A stretch of 64,000 nucleotides of DNA, taken from the NCBI GenBank assembly GCA_035530615.1, contig DATKUL010000001.1, positions 124,001 through 188,000 of the forward strand, in the 5' to 3' direction. Within the stretch, counting starts at the first letter, position 1. Every line of letters begins with the position of its first letter. The position numbers were made by a program, and so were the translations under genes. The notes below the pieces were generated by a model. That model had not been told where the DNA came from and did not search any database. It saw only the letters and a list, made by a program, of their open reading frames with translations. This stretch comes from Candidatus Paceibacterota bacterium (GTDB taxonomy: Bacteria > Actinomycetota > Actinomycetes > Nanopelagicales > Nanopelagicaceae). Shown piece after piece: positions 54,141 to 64,000 of the stretch.

Positions 54141-54814
54141 GCGGACACCTCAACTTCGCTTTCGAAAGCAGTGGCTGTTACGCCCTTGCCCTTTGATGGA
54201 CCGGCAAGGAAATCCTTGATAGCGGACTCAGAGAAGACCATGTCATCGCTTTTAAGGATGTCGTAGGCATTCAACTGATCTGGAACCAGCAAGTGAAGAT
54301 CATCAGCATTGCGAAGACTGCGCCAAGCAGCATCCTCGGTGCGTGAAACAACTACCAATAGGTTTTTGCGATCACTGAACTGACGAACGGCCGCGAGCGC
54401 TGCCTTTGTTGAAGGAGCAGAAGTGACCGAGTCAAGAACGTGAATACGATCATTGCGTTGGCGATCAGAGAGAACTCCGCGAAGCGCTGCGGCAATCATT
54501 TTCTTAGGAGTGCGCTGTTCGTAGTTGCGTGGGCGCACTGCGTGCGCAGTACCTCCACCCTTGTGGATTGGAGAACGACTCGAACCCTGACGGGCGCGAC
54601 CAGTTCCTTTCTGCTTGAAAGGCTTCTTACCTCCACCACTTACTTCACCGCGGTTCTTTGCCTTCTGGGTTCCCTGACGGGCCGCAGCAAGCTGAGCGGT
54701 TACGACTTGGTGGATTAAAGGAATGTTTGTCTGAGCGTCAAAGATTTCTGCTGGCAGATCAACACTGCCAACTTTCTTTCCTTCGGCGTTCTTGATTTCG
54801 ACTGTAAGCGCCAT
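54137..54814 (-). CDS. rplD: 50S ribosomal protein L4
   Basis: This 225-residue protein has the tunnel loop [19 protein letters not shown] and HGGG-like [13 protein letters not shown]. In enterobacteria L4 represses its own S10 operon; no matching leader was recognised here. It lies two bases after rplC. Confidence 0.97.
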   Translation of the reverse strand: MALTVEIKNAEGKKVGSVDLPAEIFDAQTNIPLIHQVVTAQLAAARQGTQKAKNRGEVSGGGKKPFKQKGTGRARQGSSRSPIHKGGGTAHAVRPRNYEQRTPKKMIAAALRGVLSDRQRNDRIHVLDSVTSAPSTKAALAAVRQFSDRKNLLVVVSRTEDAAWRSLRNADDLHLLVPDQLNAYDILKSDDMVFSESAIKDFLAGPSKGKGVTATAFESEVEVSA

Positions 54815-54816
54815 GG

Positions 54817-55533
54817 TTATGCACCAACCTTCGTGGCTTGATAAACAACTTCAAAGACTGCTTTCTTTGCAGCTGAACGGATGAAAACAAGTGCGCCATC
54901 TGGACCAGGAACTGCGCCTTTAATGAGCAGCAGGTTCTTCTCGACATCTACTGCGTGAATAAGTAGGTTTTGGGTTGTAATGCGCTCTCCACCCATACGA
55001 CCAGACATACGCATTCCCTTGAAAACACGACCTGGTGTTGAACATGCGCCGATCGAACCTGGCATACGGTGCTTACGGTCAACACCGTGCGATGAGCTCA
55101 GACCAGAGAAGCCGTGACGCTTCATAACACCGGCGGTTCCTTTACCTGTGCTGGTAGCGGTAGCGTCAACCAGTTCGCCCGCTTCAAATACATCAGCACT
55201 AAGTTCTTGACCCAGCGTGTAAGCAGAAGCATTGGTCGTACGCAGTTCGGCAACGGAGCGACGTGGTGTCACACCAGCCTTTGCATAGTGACCAATTTGT
55301 GGCTGTGAAATCTTCTTAGGGTCGATGGCGCCAAATGCGATTTGAACCGCAGCGTATCCATCTGTCTCTAGTGTGCGGACCTGCGTTACGACGCATGGAC
55401 CGGCTTCAATAACGGTGACTGGCACCATTTTGTTGTTGGCATCGAATACCTGTGTCATACCGAGCTTCTTGCCAAGGATTCCCTTGATGGCAGCGCCCTG
55501 CGATTGGGTTGTGATTGATCCAGTAGTTGTCAT
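54817..55533 (-). CDS. rplC: 50S ribosomal protein L3
   Basis: This 238-residue protein has a ~16-residue extension ([15 protein letters not shown]) before the normal [16 protein letters not shown] start. [20 protein letters not shown] and [14 protein letters not shown] are the central conserved loops near the peptidyl-transferase centre. An ATG within the extension is absent, so the longer start stands. Confidence 0.96.
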   Translation of the reverse strand: MTTTGSITTQSQGAAIKGILGKKLGMTQVFDANNKMVPVTVIEAGPCVVTQVRTLETDGYAAVQIAFGAIDPKKISQPQIGHYAKAGVTPRRSVAELRTTNASAYTLGQELSADVFEAGELVDATATSTGKGTAGVMKRHGFSGLSSSHGVDRKHRMPGSIGACSTPGRVFKGMRMSGRMGGERITTQNLLIHAVDVEKNLLLIKGAVPGPDGALVFIRSAAKKAVFEVVYQATKVGA

Positions 55534-55547
55534 TGTCGTCTGGTCCC

Positions 55548-55856
55548 TTAAAGCTTGATCTCGATGTCAACGCCGGCAGGAAGATCGAGACGCATCAATG
55601 AATCAACCGTCTTAGGGGTTGGGTCGATGATGTCGATGAGGCGCTTATGTGTGCGCATCTCGAAATGTTCACGGCTGTCCTTGTATTTGTGAGGAGAGCG
55701 AATCACGCAGTACGTGTTCTTCTCAGTAGGTAGCGGCACTGGGCCAGCGACCGTTGCACCAGTGCGCTCGACTGTCTCGACGATTTTCTTCGCCGAAGAG
55801 TCAATCACCTCATGGTCGTAGGCCTTGAGCCGAATGCGGATCTTCTGTCCCGCCAT
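55548..55856 (-). CDS. rpsJ: 30S ribosomal protein S10
   Basis: This 102-residue protein opens with [20 protein letters not shown], and [19 protein letters not shown] is intact. The ATG at 55856 has GAGGAG upstream; a reading from 55895 adds 13 residues outside the family. S10 also acts in NusB-dependent antitermination. It heads the S10 gene group. Confidence 0.97.
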   Translation of the reverse strand: MAGQKIRIRLKAYDHEVIDSSAKKIVETVERTGATVAGPVPLPTEKNTYCVIRSPHKYKDSREHFEMRTHKRLIDIIDPTPKTVDSLMRLDLPAGVDIEIKL

Positions 55857-55910
55857 TGTCTTCTCCTCTAGTCTCTCTAAACTTCCTAAATCCATTTAAA
55901 TCTTTTTTTA

Positions 55911-55944
55911 TTGAACCCGGCGGTTTCTATACCGCCGGGGTCAA
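55911..55944 (-). other. Long stem-loop between tuf and rpsJ
   Basis: TTGA-CCCCGGCGGT and ACCGCCGGG-TTCAA pair over about 13 bases with one mismatch around a short loop. It lies 29 bases after the tuf stop. An A-rich run, not a U-tract, follows in the direction of transcription, so it may be an attenuator or mRNA 3'-end protector for tuf, or a leader structure for the S10 genes. Confidence 0.6.
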
Positions 55945-55972
55945 CCTCAGCCACTACTTATCTATTGAGTAG

Positions 55973-57166
55973 TTACTTCTTGATCTTTACAACACGTCCA
56001 GCACCAACGGTGCGGCCACCTTCGCGGATAGCAAAGCGGAGACCTTCCTCCATGGCGATTGGTTGAATCAGCGCAACGGCCAATTCGATGTTGTCGCCAG
56101 GCATAACCATTTCGGTGCCGGTTGGAAGTGTTACAACACCGGTCACGTCAGTTGTACGGAAGTAGAACTGTGGTCGGTAGTTGTTGAAGAATGGAGTGTG
56201 ACGTCCGCCTTCATCCTTTGAAAGGATGTAAACAGAAGCATCGAACTCGGTGTGAGGTGTGATGGTGCCTGGCTTGCAGACAACCTGTCCGCGCTCAACG
56301 TCTTCACGCTTTGTTCCACGAAGAAGAAGACCGACGTTCTCGCCAGCTTGTCCTTCATCAAGCAACTTACGGAACATTTCCACACCAGTAACAGTTGTCT
56401 TCATGCTTGTTGGACGGATTCCAACGATTTCAACCTCTTCGTTGACCTTAACAACACCGCGCTCAATACGACCGGTGATAACAGTTCCTCGACCTGTGAT
56501 CGTGAAGACGTCTTCCACTGGCATCAAGAATGGCTTGTCAATTTCACGGACTGGCTGTGGGATAAATGAGTCCACTGCATCCATGAGTTCCATGATCTTC
56601 TCTGCCCACTTAGCATCTCCTTCGAGAGCCTTAAGTGCAGATACACGAACGATTGGTGTGTCATCGCCTGGGAACTCGTACTTGCTGAGAAGTTCGCGAA
56701 CTTCCATTTCTACGAGTTCAAGAATTTCTTCATCGTCAACCATGTCTGACTTGTTGAGAGCAACAACGATTGAAGGTACGCCCACCTGGCGAGCAAGGAG
56801 AACGTGCTCCTTGGTCTGTGGCATTGGACCGTCAGTTGCTGCAACTACGAGGATTGCGCCGTCCATCTGTGCTGCACCAGTAATCATGTTCTTGATGTAG
56901 TCAGCGTGGCCAGGGCAGTCAACGTGCGCGTAGTGACGCTTCTCTGTTTGGTACTCGATGTGCGCGATCGAGATCGTTATACCGCGCGCGCGCTCTTCTG
57001 GCGCCTTATCGATCTGATCGAATGGTGTGAATGGGTTTACATCTGGGAACTTATCGTGCAACACCTTGGAGATCGCAGCGGTAAGAGTGGTCTTACCGTG
57101 GTCGATGTGCCCGATGGTGCCGATGTTTACGTGCGGTTTTGTCCGCTCGAACTTCGCCTTTGCCAC
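55973..57166 (-). CDS. tuf: Elongation factor Tu
   Basis: This 397-residue GTPase brings aminoacyl-tRNA to the ribosome. GTP motifs are GHIDHGKT (19-26), DCPGH and NKSD. Domains 2 and 3 are complete, ending [14 protein letters not shown]. The start is GTG with AAGGA at six bases. It follows fusA by 70 bases, and no second tuf copy is in the window. Confidence 0.98.
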   Translation of the reverse strand: MAKAKFERTKPHVNIGTIGHIDHGKTTLTAAISKVLHDKFPDVNPFTPFDQIDKAPEERARGITISIAHIEYQTEKRHYAHVDCPGHADYIKNMITGAAQMDGAILVVAATDGPMPQTKEHVLLARQVGVPSIVVALNKSDMVDDEEILELVEMEVRELLSKYEFPGDDTPIVRVSALKALEGDAKWAEKIMELMDAVDSFIPQPVREIDKPFLMPVEDVFTITGRGTVITGRIERGVVKVNEEVEIVGIRPTSMKTTVTGVEMFRKLLDEGQAGENVGLLLRGTKREDVERGQVVCKPGTITPHTEFDASVYILSKDEGGRHTPFFNNYRPQFYFRTTDVTGVVTLPTGTEMVMPGDNIELAVALIQPIAMEEGLRFAIREGGRTVGAGRVVKIKK

Positions 57167-57236
57167 TTTTGGTCCTTCTTTCTTCTCTTTGGTTGCTTTA
57201 GTTAGGGTTTTTTAGTTTTTGGTGGGTCGTTTGGGA

Positions 57237-59342
57237 CTATTCGCCGCGAGCCTTGGAAATGATGTCCTTCGCAACGTTTGCTGGAACTTCGGCATACGAA
57301 TCGAATTGCATGCTGTAGCTCGCGCGACCTTGCGTTCTGGAGCGGAGATCTCCGACGTAGCCGAACATCTCTGACAACGGAACGAGCGCCCTAACAATGC
57401 GGGCACCTGACCGCTCGTCCATGGCCTGGATCTGACCACGACGACTATTAATATCGCCGATGACATCACCCATGAAATCTTCAGGGGTGATGACTTCAAC
57501 TGCCATTACTGGTTCGAGAATTGCCGGGTCAGCAAGTTTTGCTGCTTCCTTAAACGCTGCGATACCGGCAATCTTGAAGGCCAATTCCGATGAGTCAACA
57601 TCGTGGTAGGCACCATCAAGAAGAAGGACGCGGACATCAGTGAGTGGATATCCAGCAAGTGGGCCTGCCGTCATGGCCTCTCTGCAACCCGCATCAACTG
57701 AAGGAATATATTCCCTAGGAATGCGACCACCGGTAACTTTGTTGACGAATTCGTATCCACCCTCGACCGATCCTGCTGGAAGTGGCTCAATCGCAATCTG
57801 AATCTTCGCGAACTGGCCAGAACCACCGGTCTGCTTCTTGTGGGTGTAGTCGTGACGCGCGACACCCTTGCGCAGAGTTTCGCGGAAGGCAACCTGTGGC
57901 TTACCGACGTTGGCATCGACGCCAAATTCGCGACGCATGCGTTCAACTGTAATTTCCAGGTGTAACTCGCCCATTCCGGCGATGATGGTCTGACCGGTCT
58001 CTTCATCGGTCTTGACACGGAAAGTTGGGTCTTCTTCGGAAAGACGCTGAATCGCAATGCCGAGTTTTTCCTGGTCGCTCTTAGTCTTTGGTTCAATCGC
58101 AACTGAGATAACTGGATCTGGAAAATCCATTGATTCAAGAATTACCGGCTTGGCAATATCGCAGAGAGTCTCACCAGTTGTGGTGTTCTTAAGGCCCATA
58201 ACCGCAACGATCATTCCGGCGCCAGCGCTCTCACGCTCTTCGCGCTTGTTGGCGTGCATCTGGTAGATCTTTCCGATGCGCTCTTTTCGATCTTTATTGC
58301 TGTTAAGAACAGCAGAACCGGTTTCAAGAACACCAGAGTAAATACGGATGAAGTGAAGTTTTCCAAGGTGTGGGTCTGACATGATCTTGAATGCAAGGGC
58401 CGAGAATGGCTCCTTGTTATCTGGGTGACGGATAACTTCTGCCGTCCCATCCCCGCTCATGCTGTGTCCAACAATTGATTCAACATCAAGCGGACTTGGA
58501 AGGTAGCGAGTTACTGCATCGAGCATTGGCTGTACGCCCTTGTTCTTAAATGCAGAACCGCAAAGAACTGGAACTGCCTTAGCTGCCAAAGTTGCGCGAC
58601 GGATTCCGTCGATGATCTCTTGCTCAGAAAGATCAGCACCGTCTAGGTACTTCTCCATGATCTGGTCATCCGCATCAGCAAGAGCCTCGATGAGATCGTG
58701 ACGAGCTTGCTTGCACTTCTCAGCCAAGTCAGCGGGAATTTCCTCGACGATGTAATCCTCACCCTTCTTAGTCTCGCCGGGCCAGACAAGCGCCTTCATT
58801 GCGATCAAGTCGACAACGCCGAGGAATGAAGCTTCGTTTCCGATTGGAACCTGAAGCACAAGTGGCTTCGCGTTAAGGCGAGAAACGATCATGCCGACGC
58901 ACATATCGAAGTTTGCGCCGGTGCGGTCTAGCTTGTTTACGAAACAGATACGTGGAACGCTGTAACGATCAGCTTGGCGCCATACCGTTTCAGACTGTGG
59001 CTCAACACCTGCAACACCGTCAAACACTGCAACCGCGCCATCAAGTACGCGCAGCGAACGCTCTACCTCAATGGTGAAGTCAACGTGACCGGGTGTATCA
59101 ATGATGTTGATGAGGTAGTCGTGCCACATACAGGTGGTTGCAGCGGAAGTAATGGTGATTCCGCGCTCTTGTTCCTGCTCCATCCAGTCCATGGTGGCTG
59201 CGCCTTCATGGACTTCACCGATTTTGTAGTTAATGCCAGTGTAAAAAAGGATGCGCTCAGTGGTCGTGGTTTTGCCCGCGTCGATATGAGCCATGATCCC
59301 AATGTTGCGGACCTTGGCTAGGTCGATGTTCTCTGCGGCCAC
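57237..59342 (-). CDS. fusA: Elongation factor G
   Basis: This 701-residue translocase GTPase has G1 AHIDAGKT (18-25), DTPGHVDF and NKLDRTGA, and five domains of normal length. [20 protein letters not shown] in domain V is intact. The start is GTG with GGAG seven bases upstream. It follows rpsG by 81 bases. Confidence 0.98.
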   Translation of the reverse strand: MAAENIDLAKVRNIGIMAHIDAGKTTTTERILFYTGINYKIGEVHEGAATMDWMEQEQERGITITSAATTCMWHDYLINIIDTPGHVDFTIEVERSLRVLDGAVAVFDGVAGVEPQSETVWRQADRYSVPRICFVNKLDRTGANFDMCVGMIVSRLNAKPLVLQVPIGNEASFLGVVDLIAMKALVWPGETKKGEDYIVEEIPADLAEKCKQARHDLIEALADADDQIMEKYLDGADLSEQEIIDGIRRATLAAKAVPVLCGSAFKNKGVQPMLDAVTRYLPSPLDVESIVGHSMSGDGTAEVIRHPDNKEPFSALAFKIMSDPHLGKLHFIRIYSGVLETGSAVLNSNKDRKERIGKIYQMHANKREERESAGAGMIVAVMGLKNTTTGETLCDIAKPVILESMDFPDPVISVAIEPKTKSDQEKLGIAIQRLSEEDPTFRVKTDEETGQTIIAGMGELHLEITVERMRREFGVDANVGKPQVAFRETLRKGVARHDYTHKKQTGGSGQFAKIQIAIEPLPAGSVEGGYEFVNKVTGGRIPREYIPSVDAGCREAMTAGPLAGYPLTDVRVLLLDGAYHDVDSSELAFKIAGIAAFKEAAKLADPAILEPVMAVEVITPEDFMGDVIGDINSRRGQIQAMDERSGARIVRALVPLSEMFGYVGDLRSRTQGRASYSMQFDSYAEVPANVAKDIISKARGE

Positions 59343-59423
59343 TTAGTTGCTCCTTCTTTGCTTCTGTTAGAACTTCTTAAAAACGGTTGGTGTGATATTT
59401 AATTCTTAGAGCCGTAAGGCGGG

Positions 59424-59894
59424 TTACCAGCGGTAATGCGCGAAAGCCTTGTTGGCTTCAGCCATCTTGTGTGTGTCTTCGCGACGCTTCACTGCGGCAC
59501 CAAGACCATTGCTCGCGTCAATCAATTCATTGGTGAGGCGTTCTGCCATCGACTTTTCGCGACGTGCGCGTGAGAAGTCGACCAACCAACGAAGTGCAAG
59601 AGTTGTTGAACGGCCAGCCTTTACTTCAACTGGAACCTGGTAAGTAGCGCCACCAACACGACGTGATTTAACTTCAACAGTTGGTTTGATATTGTCGAGT
59701 GCGCGCTTCAAGGTGATGATTGGATCAACCTGAGTTTTTGCACGGCAACCCTCGAGGGCGTTGTAAACAATTGCTTCGGCAGTTGAGCGCTTGCCGTGAA
59801 GCAGAATTTTATTAATAAGAGCAGTAACAACTGGTGAGTTGTAAACAGGATCAGCAATTACTGGTGACTTGACCGCAGGACCTTTACGTGGCAT
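59424..59894 (-). CDS. rpsG: 30S ribosomal protein S7
   Basis: This 156-residue protein nucleates the 30S head. [20 protein letters not shown] is the family start, and [20 protein letters not shown] lies in the middle. Its ATG overlaps the rpsL stop (TAATG). S7 often represses the str operon in other bacteria. Confidence 0.97.
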   Translation of the reverse strand: MPRKGPAVKSPVIADPVYNSPVVTALINKILLHGKRSTAEAIVYNALEGCRAKTQVDPIITLKRALDNIKPTVEVKSRRVGGATYQVPVEVKAGRSTTLALRWLVDFSRARREKSMAERLTNELIDASNGLGAAVKRREDTHKMAEANKAFAHYRW

Positions 59895-60274
59895 TAGGAA
59901 GCCTTCTTCTCTCTCTTGGTGCCGTAACGGCTACGTGATTGCTTACGGTTTTTAACACCTTGGGTATCAAGTGAACCGCGAATGATCTTGTAACGAACGC
60001 CGGGAAGATCCTTTACACGACCACCACGAACGAGAACGATCGAGTGCTCCTGCAAATTGTGACCTTCACCTGGAATGTATGCCGTAACTTCCATGCCACT
60101 GGTTAAGCGAACACGTGCGACTTTACGAAGTGCAGAGTTCGGCTTCTTAGGTGTCGTCGTGTAAACACGAGTGCACACACCGCGACGCTGAGGACTTCCC
60201 TTGAGCGCAGGCGTGCTCGTCTTCGTGGTCTTTTCAGCGCGACCGCGACGAACCAGCTGTTGAATTGTTGGCAT
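59894..60274 (-). CDS. rpsL: 30S ribosomal protein S12
   Basis: This 126-residue decoding-centre protein has [19 protein letters not shown] with Lys at residues 43 and 44 and [13 protein letters not shown]; both streptomycin-related regions are wild type. GGAG lies four bases before the ATG. A promoter candidate and a hairpin lie in the 265 bases upstream. rpoC, the usual upstream gene, is not adjacent. Confidence 0.98.
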   Translation of the reverse strand: MPTIQQLVRRGRAEKTTKTSTPALKGSPQRRGVCTRVYTTTPKKPNSALRKVARVRLTSGMEVTAYIPGEGHNLQEHSIVLVRGGRVKDLPGVRYKIIRGSLDTQGVKNRKQSRSRYGTKREKKAS

Positions 60275-60313
60275 CTTTCTCCATTCGTTACTACTTCAAT
60301 TTTTGCGCAATGT

Positions 60314-60330
60314 CCGACCCACGAGGTCGG
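60314..60330 (-). other. Hairpin in the rpsL leader
   Basis: CCGACC-CACGA-GGTCGG forms a six-base stem about 40 bases before rpsL. A second small stem (GCTCT/AGAGC around an A/U loop) lies at 60391-60405. No U-tract follows either, so they are leader structures rather than terminators. Confidence 0.4.
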
Positions 60331-60413
60331 GCGTGTCGCCTGACTTCGCACGAGTGCTGATGCAAATTAATCGCAGGGCAGTCGGACAGAGCTCTAAAAA
60401 AGAGCAGGGCCAG

Positions 60414-60443
60414 AGCGTAACTCACCCAACCCGCGAAGGTCAA
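60414..60443 (-). promoter_or_regulatory. rpsL (str operon) promoter candidate
   Basis: On the minus strand, TTGACC (60443-60438) and TACGCT (60419-60414) are separated by 18 bases. The layout is the same as that found upstream of rplM. It would give a leader of about 135 bases before rpsL. Confidence 0.65.
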
Positions 60444-60539
60444 AACGAGGGTTTTACTCCTACTGTCGCCGAAATGGGCACTAAGACACGCCGAAGCTTC
60501 TCTCGAACCCGACCAAAGAATTGAAGAATTGAAATTGAA

Positions 60540-61508
60540 CTAGTACCACTTGGACTTATCAACGATATTGAGCAATTGCTCGCCCCTCACGAAGCGCTGG
60601 GCATTCTGGCAGAAAAATTGAAATCGTTTCTCCTCAGTATGAGGACCGACTACTGCCACATGTGGAGTAAGCAGAGCATTTGGTTCTGACCAGAGCGCAT
60701 GATTCATCGGTAGCGGTTCTTCTTCGAAGACATCCAGGCCCACCCCACCGAGCTGCCCCGACTGGAGGGCCTTGACAACGGCTTCTAGTCGGACGGTCTG
60801 GCCACGACCAATGTTGATGAGCATGCTCCCCCGCTGGAAGAGAGCTAGCCGCCTGGCGTCGATGAGACCCTCGCTCTCGGGGGTGTGCGGGAGGGTCAGG
60901 ACGACAATGTTCGCCTGCGGGAGGAGGTCATCCAGTGAGTCGGGGCGGTGGAGCGCTTCCATTCCCGGAGGTGACACTTCCAGGCGCGGGTCCACACCCA
61001 GGACTCGACAGCCGAATGCTGATAAAAGTCGCGCAATTTCGGCGCCGATACCGCCAACGCCAATAACAAGCGCAGTGGAATCGGCCAGCGCTACGACAGA
61101 GGAGTCCTCGAGGTGACGCAGCCATAGGGCCGATGATTGCTGGCGGAGGTAGACCGGTAGGTTGCGAGCCAGAGCCAGTATCAAGGCAAGAGCATGATTG
61201 ACGACGTGGTCGTTGTGTATGCCACGGAAGTTGGTGACCTGCACGGGGTGCTCTTCTAGCTTGGGAAAAAAGAAGCCTGCGTCGGGAGCGGTTGCCGGTG
61301 CCTGCAACCAGCGAAGTCTCGGAGCGGCCGCAAGAAGTTCGGGGTCGAGCGTGCCGAAGGCTGCCAATGCTCGCGGAAGGATCTCTAAAGCATTCGCCCG
61401 ATCTTCGGGAACATGAACACGTAACCCTTCGACTGAAGACTCCAGGAGATGTGCCCAGTTGCGAGTGAGTTCAGACTGCGGTGGCAGCATCACAAGATCA
61501 AAGCTCAT
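60540..61508 (-). CDS. D-2-hydroxyacid dehydrogenase family protein (copy A)
   Basis: This 322-residue NAD(P)-dependent enzyme has the Rossmann loop VIGVGGIGAEIARLL and the catalytic set Arg (NIGRGQ), Glu (DVFEEEPL) and His (LTPHVAVV). Homologues reduce 2-keto acids such as glyoxylate, hydroxypyruvate or phenylpyruvate. The ATG at 61508 overlaps the previous stop as ATGA; a longer reading from 61544 lies inside the neighbour. The G+C of a sample (39 of 60 bases at 60901-60960) is higher than in nearby ribosomal genes. Confidence 0.88.
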   Translation of the reverse strand: MSFDLVMLPPQSELTRNWAHLLESSVEGLRVHVPEDRANALEILPRALAAFGTLDPELLAAAPRLRWLQAPATAPDAGFFFPKLEEHPVQVTNFRGIHNDHVVNHALALILALARNLPVYLRQQSSALWLRHLEDSSVVALADSTALVIGVGGIGAEIARLLSAFGCRVLGVDPRLEVSPPGMEALHRPDSLDDLLPQANIVVLTLPHTPESEGLIDARRLALFQRGSMLINIGRGQTVRLEAVVKALQSGQLGGVGLDVFEEEPLPMNHALWSEPNALLTPHVAVVGPHTEEKRFQFFCQNAQRFVRGEQLLNIVDKSKWY

Positions 61509-62443
61509 ACAAACCTTCCATCCTGTCCAAGGCGGTTGCGCCACGTGCCACCGGATGAGAGAGCGGAAAGGTTAGCTCGGAAAATGTCCCCCCAACGACT
61601 CCCGAACCGAGGACTGCTAGCCGCGTTATGTGCAGTCATTACCACGTTGGGAAGAGTCCACAACGGTGAATCGTGAGGCAGCGGCTCTGATTCGAAAACA
61701 TCCAGGCCTGCGCCCCGCAAGCGTCCATCCTGGAGCCTTTCCAAAAGTGCCTTTTCATCGATGACACTGCCCCGAGCAACGTTGACCACCCATCCAGAAC
61801 CCAAGAGGTCCAGTTCTTTTGCGCCAATTAGGTGCTTGGTCTCAGATCCCGCTGGGATACTCAAGACCAGGATCTCCGCCCATGCGCACATCTCCTGTAG
61901 TGCCTCGGGTGATCTGACATCGGAGAGAATCCCGTCATAGCGTTCCGGCGAGCGCTTTATTCCGACGATCTCCATTTCCCAACCCACCGCCCTCCGAGCG
62001 ATGGCCTCGCCGATTTGCCCTAAGCCGACAATGAGCATCCGCCTTCCAGATACCTCTTCGCCAATGATTGGCCTCCACACTCCCCTCGACTGATTCCGAG
62101 CGGATTCACCGATCGCCCGCGTGCACGCCATGAGTAATCCAAATGCGTGCTCAGCCACGCAGCCCGAATGAATACCGTAGGCCGTGGTAAGGGCAACATC
62201 GCCGTCAGCCAACTCGGCTAGCGGGTACTGGTCAAAACCCACACCAGTTCCAGCAATCCACCGCAAGGAAGGCGAGAGAAACTCCCGTTGCCAGGTGTAG
62301 GTGACCAGTACTTCACCTCCAGCGGCGAGGGCAGCAACTACCCCCTGGTCATCGGTCGGACGGACCAATTCGATTCCTGAGATCGCCTCTAGGACAGCCT
62401 CAACTCCCGGATCATGACGTGGATGAAGTACAACTTGAATCAT
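61505..62443 (-). CDS. D-2-hydroxyacid dehydrogenase family protein (copy B)
   Basis: This 312-residue enzyme has the NAD loop IVGLGQIGEAIARRA and catalytic Arg (NVARGSV), Glu (DVFESEPL) and His (MTAHNAA). It differs clearly from copy A in sequence, so the pair is probably not a recent duplication. It lies 14 bases after the DppC-type permease and is coupled to copy A, suggesting both act on a compound brought in by the transporter. Substrate unknown. Confidence 0.87.
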   Translation of the reverse strand: MIQVVLHPRHDPGVEAVLEAISGIELVRPTDDQGVVAALAAGGEVLVTYTWQREFLSPSLRWIAGTGVGFDQYPLAELADGDVALTTAYGIHSGCVAEHAFGLLMACTRAIGESARNQSRGVWRPIIGEEVSGRRMLIVGLGQIGEAIARRAVGWEMEIVGIKRSPERYDGILSDVRSPEALQEMCAWAEILVLSIPAGSETKHLIGAKELDLLGSGWVVNVARGSVIDEKALLERLQDGRLRGAGLDVFESEPLPHDSPLWTLPNVVMTAHNAASSPRFGSRWGDIFRANLSALSSGGTWRNRLGQDGRFV

Positions 62444-62457
62444 GTCAGTCCCTACGC

Positions 62458-63363
62458 CTAGACCAATGTTGCAGATGGGCGAGGTGCAGTGTGATCCCGT
62501 GGGTCGAGCACATCGCGAACCGCATCACCAAGCACATTGAATGCAAGTATCAATAGCACCAGAGGGATAATCGAGCAGATCGTCATCCAGGGTGCAACTG
62601 TTATGAAGTCTCTGGCTTGGGCGAGCATGCCACCCCAGTCTGCTTGCGGAGGACCTACTCCAAGACCGAGGAAACTTAAGGATGCATATGCCAATTGCGC
62701 GTTCGACATGCTCAACGCCGCAAGGACAACTAGTGAAGGCATGACGTTTGGTACAACATGCTTCACCAAAATCGTTGGCGTGCGCACTCCCGATATTCGC
62801 GCAGCATCTAGAAACTCACTGGATTTAAGTGTGAGAACTGTTGAACGAGCCAGTCGGGCAAACCTCGGAATATATACAACGCCGATCGCAAAAGTGGCAT
62901 TCAACAACCCAGGTCCGAGAATCGCAACAATTATGATTGCCAGGAGAAGAGTTGGGAAAGCAAAAATAATATCTTGACTTCGGTTTAGCAAGCTATCGAC
63001 CACGCCACCTGAGTAGCCCCCAATTACACCAATCAATCCACCAATTATGAGTGCGATGAGCACTGAGACAAGTGCGACGGTGACTGCAATACCCGACCCG
63101 TCAATAATTCGGCTGAGGATATCGCGACCAAGTGCGTCGGTACCGAATAGATGTTTTGATGATGGAGATTGCAATGCCTGCATGAAGTCACCAGAGTTCG
63201 GGTCATAAGGTGTGATCCACGGCGAGAAAATTCCAAGTAGCGTGAAACCGACAACGACCGAGAGTGAAACCATGCCTGCTCGGTGTTTACTGAAGCGACG
63301 CCAAAGAGGAGTGCGGGTGGCCCGTCCGATTGGGACGGGGATGATTTCGTCTGAAATTGTCAT
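62458..63363 (-). CDS. Dipeptide/oligopeptide-type ABC permease (DppC family)
   Basis: This 301-residue protein has about six hydrophobic segments, an N-terminal OppC-like stretch (RTPLWRRFSKHRAGMVSL) and the EAA loop FLDAARISGVRTPTILVKHV. SFLGLGVGPPQADWGGML is a DppC/OppC hallmark. Its ATG overlaps the DppB stop by four bases. Such permeases import peptides, nickel, opines or glycosides. The binding protein and ATPases must lie beyond the right edge. Confidence 0.9.
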   Translation of the reverse strand: MTISDEIIPVPIGRATRTPLWRRFSKHRAGMVSLSVVVGFTLLGIFSPWITPYDPNSGDFMQALQSPSSKHLFGTDALGRDILSRIIDGSGIAVTVALVSVLIALIIGGLIGVIGGYSGGVVDSLLNRSQDIIFAFPTLLLAIIIVAILGPGLLNATFAIGVVYIPRFARLARSTVLTLKSSEFLDAARISGVRTPTILVKHVVPNVMPSLVVLAALSMSNAQLAYASLSFLGLGVGPPQADWGGMLAQARDFITVAPWMTICSIIPLVLLILAFNVLGDAVRDVLDPRDHTAPRPSATLV

Positions 63364-64000
63364 CGGGACCTCTGTCGGGGATCAAGGATTGGATAGAGAA
63401 CATCGATTACGGCATTGACTACAACGAATGAAAGAGCAAAGACCAATGTCGTAGCCGTAACCATGGGGTAATCGCGAGTGCTAATAGCATCAAGCATCCC
63501 TCGCCCCAAACCCGGCATGCTGAACATCTGCTCTATGACAATCAATCCACCGAGCATCACGCCCAACTGAAAACCCAAGAACGTAATGATATTCGGAAGT
63601 GCATTTCGTAATGCATGTCGATACTGGATTCGTTGAACCCGTACGCCAATAGCTCGTGCAGTAACAATGTATGGAGCAGAGAAAACTTCGAGCATTGCAC
63701 TTCGCGTCATCTGCATTGTCATGGCCGCCATTGGTAGAGCGATCGTCGCCACCGGCATAACCATTGACTTTATATGGCCTATGAGATCCTGCGAGGGTGA
63801 TACATAGGAAATCTGTAAAAGTCCCGGCATTAAAAGTGGTCCGAGAAGCAACAGCAGTGCACCGATAACGAAGACCGGGATGGAGAAGATAACTAGAAGC
63901 GAGGCGCGCAGGATCGCATCAATTCTCTTATTGGCATGAACAGCGGCCATGATTCCGGCAGGGATACCCAACAAAGTAGACACAAGGAAAACTAGAAGTG
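63360..64000 (-). CDS. Dipeptide/oligopeptide-type ABC permease (DppB family), 5' part outside the window
   Basis: The open frame continues to the window edge (it reads LVFLVSTLLGIPAG there), and the usual length is ~310 residues, so about 100 N-terminal residues are missing. FSAPYIVTARAIGVRVQRIQ is the EAA loop, and PGLGRGMLDAISTRDYPMV the typical DppB C-terminal region. An in-frame GTG at 63983 is internal, not the start. Confidence 0.88.
   Translation of the reverse strand, partial: LLVFLVSTLLGIPAGIMAAVHANKRIDAILRASLLVIFSIPVFVIGALLLLLGPLLMPGLLQISYVSPSQDLIGHIKSMVMPVATIALPMAAMTMQMTRSAMLEVFSAPYIVTARAIGVRVQRIQYRHALRNALPNIITFLGFQLGVMLGGLIVIEQMFSMPGLGRGMLDAISTRDYPMVTATTLVFALSFVVVNAVIDVLYPILDPRQRSR

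Noticed and set aside
56259-56900. 213-codon plus-strand open frame opposite tuf
   Set aside because: It is an antisense shadow of tuf codon bias; it has Ser/Thr-rich, low-complexity composition and no fold-like pattern or ribosome-binding site.
60480-60520. GGTTCGAGA on the minus strand, resembling a tRNA T-loop
   Set aside because: No acceptor, D or anticodon stems could be assembled around it.

Overview
The window looks like a piece of an Actinomycetota chromosome. The evidence is the 73-residue InfA, the four-cysteine S4 and S14, a GroEL with a His-rich tail beside groES, an acidic N-terminal extension on S9, the layout rplM-rpsI-glmM-glmS-acpS-alr-tsaE-tsaB-rimI-tsaD-groES-groEL, and a sugar importer without its own ATPase. 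G+C is moderate (about half in hand-counted ribosomal samples), which fits an aquatic, possibly Nanopelagicales-like actinobacterium better than a high-GC soil form. That placement is an inference from gene content. I see no rRNA, tRNA, CRISPR array or insertion sequence.

Layout, left to right (nearly everything is on the minus strand): a polar amino acid ABC importer (1-1985); a ROK glucokinase-like gene, an acetyltransferase and a RelA/SpoT-domain protein (2207-4702); an MFS exporter on the plus strand with an operator-like promoter and long leader (4743-6313); an EamA transporter (6450-7358); groES-groEL under a CIRCE-like operator (7418-9532); tsaD-rimI-tsaB-tsaE (9551-12088); a secreted alpha/beta hydrolase and a complete branched-chain-type ABC importer (12203-18591) placed between alr and tsaE; alr, acpS, a PAP2 phosphatase, glmS, glmM, rpsI, rplM (18588-24921); a glycosyltransferase / barrel protein / GH130 / phosphomannomutase-like group (25025-29654); an ABC-F ATPase and truA (29706-32167); rplQ-rpoA-rpsD-rpsK-rpsM-rpmJ-infA (32186-35750); an amino-sugar cassette (35880-43594); map-adk-secY and the spc and S10 clusters (43608-55856); tuf-fusA-rpsG-rpsL (55973-60274); and, at the right edge, two D-2-hydroxyacid dehydrogenases with a peptide-type ABC permease pair (60540-64000).

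The core is a conserved run of housekeeping operons (translation, secretion, wall-precursor synthesis, t6A tRNA modification, chaperonin). Nutrient cassettes sit at its joints. The amino-sugar cassette splits map from infA, the liv-hydrolase cassette splits alr from tsaE, and the dehydrogenase-permease cassette occupies the space upstream of rpsL where rpoBC often lie. Sample base composition differs between cassettes and core.

The strongest candidates for something new are: (1) the amino-sugar cassette, whose NagA-like, NagB-like and ROK-like proteins each lack standard family elements; (2) the GT4 / (alpha/alpha)-barrel / GH130 / phosphomannomutase-like group, which could form a closed mannoside synthesis and phosphorolysis loop; (3) the RelA/SpoT-domain protein with a C-terminal extension, divergent from an efflux gene across a control region holding a 12-bp palindrome and a direct repeat.
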